NCBI RefSeq assembly: GCF_900177685.1
Contig: NZ_FXAY01000005.1
Coordinates: 62,001-126,000 of the forward strand
Source of the DNA: Agreia pratensis
GTDB taxonomy: Bacteria > Actinomycetota > Actinomycetes > Actinomycetales > Microbacteriaceae
Direction of reading: 5' to 3'
Length of the DNA: 64,000 nt
How positions within the stretch are numbered: position 1 is the first letter of the stretch; each line of letters begins with the position of its first letter. The translations under genes were made by a program, and so were the position numbers. Positions 60,604 to 64,000 of the stretch are shown piece after piece. The notes under the pieces are model-generated. The model worked only from the letters and a program-made list of their open reading frames with translations. It was not told the origin of the DNA and searched no databases.

Positions 60604-61122
60604 CTACGCCTGCATCGGCCGACGCTTGACCGAGCGGACGAGGGCGTCGTGGAATGGCACCTCTGGATAGTTCGAGTGGGTGAACCGGTGCCAGCGCGAC
60701 GGGTGCAAGGGCCGTCCTCCGACGGTCCAGACCGGAAGGTTTCGGGCGTCAATCAGTTTCTCGGCCCAACTGATTTGCTCGCGGAAGTGCATCCGCGCCT
60801 GTCCCGCCGGCTCTTGACCGCCATACGCGAGCATCACCGCTGTGCAACGGTCCATCGCATCGACGATCGCCGGTCGAGCGTCCAGCCAACCATCCGCATC
60901 GACTCCGGCCTCGGAGATTTCGCCGGTGCGGTAAGTCGGTATCGAGAACAAGTTCGCCGTCACCGTTTCTTCGATTCCGACCAGCGTCTGCAGCAACTCC
61001 ACTCGACGGCGCGTGCGATCGCCAGTCGTAGTCGAGGGCGGGTTCGACATCAGGACGAGGAGAATTGTGCCCGGCTGAGACAGCGCGTGCGCCGGGTTCT
61101 CGGACAGTTTGGATTCGCCCAC
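60604..61122 (-). CDS. DUF1643-like protein
   Basis: A 172-residue protein matching the DUF1643 pattern: ILLVLMSNPPSTTTGDRTRRRVELLQTLVGIEETVTANLFSIPTYRT, then VMLAYGGQEPAGQAR, and the closing RPLHPSRW. Function unknown; the family is frequent in phage and defence regions. It lies on the opposite strand, tail-to-tail with the GHKL gene (2 bp) and back-to-back with the Z1 gene. Start GTG 61122. Confidence 0.75.
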   Translation of the reverse strand: MGESKLSENPAHALSQPGTILLVLMSNPPSTTTGDRTRRRVELLQTLVGIEETVTANLFSIPTYRTGEISEAGVDADGWLDARPAIVDAMDRCTAVMLAYGGQEPAGQARMHFREQISWAEKLIDARNLPVWTVGGRPLHPSRWHRFTHSNYPEVPFHDALVRSVKRRPMQA

Positions 61123-61298
61123 ACCTGAGGTTACTCAACCGGGGGGGCGCTCGGCGGAATAACCGTGACGACGCGTCGCGATAATCATAATTTGGGGCAT
61201 AATGTCCCTTGCCCGGCCTGCGAGACGACGTCTCCAGAGATGGCCGGGCGACGGACATCCGAGGACGAGCCCGCGCCTTCGGCACGAGAGGATCAAGG

Positions 61299-63206
61299 AT
61301 GACCACCACCGCGAATGACTTCGACATAAACGACTTTCTGGGTGCCGAGATTGAGCACTCCAAAGTCGGCCGGCTCGCCCGCCAGTACGGCCGCATCACG
61401 GACAAGGGCCAGAGCACCGAAAGCATCAAGTCGGCCGTCGACGCGGCGATCGAGAACATCCAGGTCCACAGAGCCCGGTCGTTCGTCATCTACGGGGAGC
61501 CGCAGAGCGGCAAGACAGAGATGATGATCGCTTTGACTGCTGCGCTCCTCGACGTCGGCAAGCGGATCATCATCGTTCTCACCAACGACAGCGTTCAACT
61601 GCTCGAGCAGAACATCACTCGCTTCCAGCACTCCGGCCTCGACCCAGCCCCGAAGAATTTCTCCGAAATCCTCGACCCGGCAGTGAAGATCACCGGCCGC
61701 GACTGGGTCATCTTCTCGAAGAAGAACCAGAGCGACCTAGACAAGCTCTTGCAGAAGATCTCCAAGCACCCGAACCGCGTGATCATCGACGACGAGGCCG
61801 ACTACGCGACGCCGAACGGGAAGGTCAACCGTGCCGAGAAGACGCGGATCAACGACCTTGTTGAGAAGCTGATCGGTGCGGACGGAATTTACATCGGAGT
61901 CACCGCGACCCCGGCGCGCCTCGACTTGAACGCCACGTTCGAGAATGAGAACACCCGGTGGGTAGACTTCCCGCCTCATCCCTTCTATACCGGCCAGGAC
62001 GTGTTCTTCCCGACGACGAAGGAGGGGATGGACAACCTCCAGTACGGGTTGATCCGAATGCCCGACAGCCGCGACGATGCGAAGTATCTGCGGGAAGCGT
62101 TGCTCAGCTTCTTGGTGAATGTCGCATTCCTGAACCTCACCGGGCAGCGCCCCGGCAACTACTCGCTGCTAATCCACACCAGCGGCAAGAAGGCTGACCA
62201 CACCGTCGACTACGAGGCGGTGACGAAGATCTTCGGGATCCTCGCCGACGCAACATCAACCAAGTATGAGGCGACGACGCGCGAGCTCTTCGACCTGGCC
62301 AAGGGACGGTACGGTGATCTCGCCACGGAACTCACGCGCTTCGTGCTGCGGTCGATCAACCAGAACAACGTCGTTGTCATGAACAGCAACTCGGACCGGT
62401 CGCAGTCCAGTTACGCCAAGGTGACCACCCCCGCGGCTCTGTTCACTGTGGCCATCGGCGGCAACATCGTCTCCCGCGGCGTCACCTTCGACAACCTACT
62501 GTCCATGTTCTTCACCCGCGACTCCGCTCACAAGATTCAGCAGGACACCTACATCCAGCGCGCCCGGATGTTCGGAAGCCGCGGGGCGTACCTGGAGAGC
62601 TTCGAGCTGTACATCCCCGGCTCCCTCTACGACGACTGGCAGCGGTGCTTCGTTTTTCACAAGCTGTCTCTTCGCCAGATTCGGAGCGGATCCGGAGCTC
62701 CGCTGTGGCTGCAGGACAACCGTATCCAACCTGCGACGACCGCGAGCGTGAAGCTCTCTGCTGTCGACTGGCAGAGCGGAGAGATGACCTGGGAAATCTT
62801 CGAGCTCTCTCCTGACGTGGAGAAGATCATCGGGACCGGCGGCACCGGCATCAAACTGGTCAAGGCTCTGGCTGCCGCCGTGGGCAACGACGCGCTCCCC
62901 GACCACCTTGTCGAGTTCATCGAGAACTTCAGCCTCCACGGTTCGGAGTCCGTCGCTGTCCACCCGACCCGGCTCATCACAGCGAGCTATAAAACGGCGG
63001 ACCCGGAAACCATCACCCGGGCGAAGGGCTTCATCGGGGCCAAGGAGATCGAGCGGGACGTCTACCCCCGCGCGATTCATCACCTCATGCTCTTCTCCAA
63101 CGAGAAGGGGAATGCGCGCGTTTACTACAAGTACGCGCCGGCGGCGAACGACCCCAATGTCAACAGCCGCCGCCTGGCTTTCGTCGGGCGGAACGCGACC
63201 GTCTAG
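61299..63206 (+). CDS. Z1-domain superfamily II helicase-like protein
   Basis: A 635-residue Z1 protein. Walker A GEPQSGKT (66-73), motif II D164-DEAD (IIDDEAD), motif III VTATP (201-205), and late motifs GGNIVSRGVTF and QQDTYIQRARMFGSR. Z1 proteins accompany MutL/MORC-type ATPases and methyltransferases in predicted restriction-modification systems. ATG 61299 has GAGAGG upstream; the earlier codons are not needed. The next gene starts immediately after its stop. Confidence 0.9.
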   Translation: MTTTANDFDINDFLGAEIEHSKVGRLARQYGRITDKGQSTESIKSAVDAAIENIQVHRARSFVIYGEPQSGKTEMMIALTAALLDVGKRIIIVLTNDSVQLLEQNITRFQHSGLDPAPKNFSEILDPAVKITGRDWVIFSKKNQSDLDKLLQKISKHPNRVIIDDEADYATPNGKVNRAEKTRINDLVEKLIGADGIYIGVTATPARLDLNATFENENTRWVDFPPHPFYTGQDVFFPTTKEGMDNLQYGLIRMPDSRDDAKYLREALLSFLVNVAFLNLTGQRPGNYSLLIHTSGKKADHTVDYEAVTKIFGILADATSTKYEATTRELFDLAKGRYGDLATELTRFVLRSINQNNVVVMNSNSDRSQSSYAKVTTPAALFTVAIGGNIVSRGVTFDNLLSMFFTRDSAHKIQQDTYIQRARMFGSRGAYLESFELYIPGSLYDDWQRCFVFHKLSLRQIRSGSGAPLWLQDNRIQPATTASVKLSAVDWQSGEMTWEIFELSPDVEKIIGTGGTGIKLVKALAAAVGNDALPDHLVEFIENFSLHGSESVAVHPTRLITASYKTADPETITRAKGFIGAKEIERDVYPRAIHHLMLFSNEKGNARVYYKYAPAANDPNVNSRRLAFVGRNATV

Positions 63207-63644
63207 GTGATCGGGGAAAAGCTCCGTTACCACGGCGTCGCGCTGGCCCGCCTCGTCGCCGAGGCGGGCCAGGAGGTGACGATTCACGCGCTCAAGGACA
63301 GGTCCCACTGCGCCTATGCCGTCAACGACGACGTCATCTTCGTGAAGTACTCCACGAGTCGCCTCAGCCCGTGGAGGTTCGCCTTTTCCGACGACCAGCG
63401 CGCGGAGTTGGAAGAGCTGGCCTGCGAATACCCGGCGGTCTGGATCGTTCTCGTGTGCGGCCCCGAAGGGGTGCTGACGATCCCGTGGGCGGATGTGTTG
63501 ACCGAGTTGCTGGGGGAGAACGACGAAGGCGCGTTCTCCCTGCAGGCGTCGCGGAAGCGGGGAGAGAAGTTCCGGCTGTCCGGTATTTGGGATGCACCGC
63601 TGGTCATTTCCGAGAAGGATTTCCCATCGCGGCTCTTCGATTAG
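63207..63644 (+). CDS. Small Z1-linked hypothetical protein
   Basis: A 145-residue protein whose GTG start abuts the Z1 stop, so translation is coupled. It has a compact alpha/beta look: VIFVKYSTSRLSPWRFAFSDDQRAELEEL, WIVLVCGPEGVLTIPWADVLTELL, and FRLSGIWDAPLVISEKDFPSRLF. No PD-(D/E)XK catalytic set is evident. I do not recognise it; co-occurrence with Z1 suggests a partner subunit. Confidence 0.72.
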   Translation: MIGEKLRYHGVALARLVAEAGQEVTIHALKDRSHCAYAVNDDVIFVKYSTSRLSPWRFAFSDDQRAELEELACEYPAVWIVLVCGPEGVLTIPWADVLTELLGENDEGAFSLQASRKRGEKFRLSGIWDAPLVISEKDFPSRLFD

Positions 63645-63961
63645 TGGAAGTCGTAACCTGCTGCCTCGAGTGATGCCGGGGCCTCGCGCCACCGAGCGCG
63701 TGGCGGCGAGGAGATCGCAGTCCCGGCGAAGGGCAGTCGTTGGTCATTGTTAGTAACAGTCCTCCCCGTCGTTGCGCATGCCGACGAAATAGCCATACTC
63801 CCGAGGAGCATGGCTCAACTCAATTTGCATGGCCTCGATTCGTGCGGCACTACCTCCGCCCCAAGGTTGTGCCACTCTGCTGCAGGCGCCGCGCGTCACG
63901 GCGCGCGAGGATCGCAGCGTCTGGGCCCGTCGGCCCACAAACCTGCAGTAGATAGGCCGGA
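63645..63961. other. Gap without supportable gene
   Basis: Short frames exist on both strands here, but none has a ribosome site, family motif or convincing codon use. No tRNA or attachment-site repeat is evident. Confidence 0.5.
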
Positions 63962-64000
63962 ATGTTGATCGAAGAGAAGATGTGGCACCGGAAGCAAATC
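63962..64000 (+). CDS. Possible start of a gene cut by the window end
   Basis: ATG 63962 opens MLIEEKMWHRKQI and stays open to the last base. Too short to identify; it may continue the island. Confidence 0.25.
   Translation, partial: MLIEEKMWHRKQI

Noticed and set aside
63740-63968. Short overlapping frames on both strands near the window end
   Set aside because: No ribosome sites, no recognisable motifs, and mutually overlapping; left as an unexplained gap.

Overview
The window is bacterial, GC-rich chromosomal DNA whose gene content and style point to a high-GC actinobacterium, most likely a Microbacteriaceae-like species. The basis is strong G/C at third codon positions, frequent GTG starts, several probable leaderless starts, typical actinobacterial REP hairpins (the 'GGTCTCGATACG...CGTATCGAGACC' and 'CCCTGAGCCTGTCGAAGGG' types), and familiar actinobacterial neighbourhoods. 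The genus is not determined. I see no rRNA, tRNA, CRISPR array or intact insertion sequence.

Region 1 (1-16 kb) is accessory housekeeping DNA. It holds two MFS exporters with a divergent MarR regulator, a VIT-type metal transporter, an LtrA membrane protein, and a VOC protein divergent from a WYL regulator. It also holds a thioredoxin-reductase-like flavoprotein, a CPBP protease, a DUF808 protein, Lgt, a crcB fluoride-channel pair with a structured leader, a MerR regulator, an aldo/keto reductase, and a CmtR-like Cys-rich ArsR sensor overlapping a cation-diffusion exporter.

Region 2 (16-31.8 kb) starts with a secreted trypsin-like peptidase and a lipoprotein. Next is an SmtB-type ArsR regulator co-transcribed with a very His-rich tandem-repeat protein, a probable zinc-handling pair. 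A four-gene coupled operon follows: three-repeat secreted protein, amidoligase-family protein, histidine kinase, LuxR-type response regulator. After that come a cupin, a CopD-CtaG fusion for copper handling, an esterase and an alpha/beta hydrolase.

Region 3 (31.9-51.06 kb) begins with a TetR/MFS pair sharing an operator. It continues with an OsmC-ACT-ArsR operon, an EAL-DICT protein, and two tiny overlapping acidic genes. A scar of HAD and cupin gene fragments with dispersed repeats follows, then a MarR-controlled FAD monooxygenase and an ABC transporter (ATPase plus a large FtsX-like permease). A PH-like protein and a 2Fe-2S ferredoxin come next. The region ends with an aminotransferase plus branched-chain 2-oxoacid dehydrogenase (E1alpha, E1beta, E2) operon.

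Region 4 (51.06-64 kb) is an accessory island that looks like anti-phage defence. At its edge is a decayed integrase-like remnant. Ten perfectly phased 12-bp repeats sit upstream of an AlbA/ATPase/winged-helix protein. Next are a 169-residue unknown on the other strand, a large protein with a PD-(D/E)XK-like core, an amino-methyltransferase, a GHKL (MutL/MORC-like) ATPase fused to a C-terminal PD-(D/E)XK nuclease, an antisense DUF1643 gene, a Z1 superfamily-II helicase, and a small unknown protein. Methyltransferase + GHKL ATPase + Z1 helicase + nuclease matches the MutL/MORC-type restriction-modification architecture predicted by comparative genomics. The nuclease fusion, the iteron-controlled AlbA gene and the extra nuclease-like protein are the least familiar parts.
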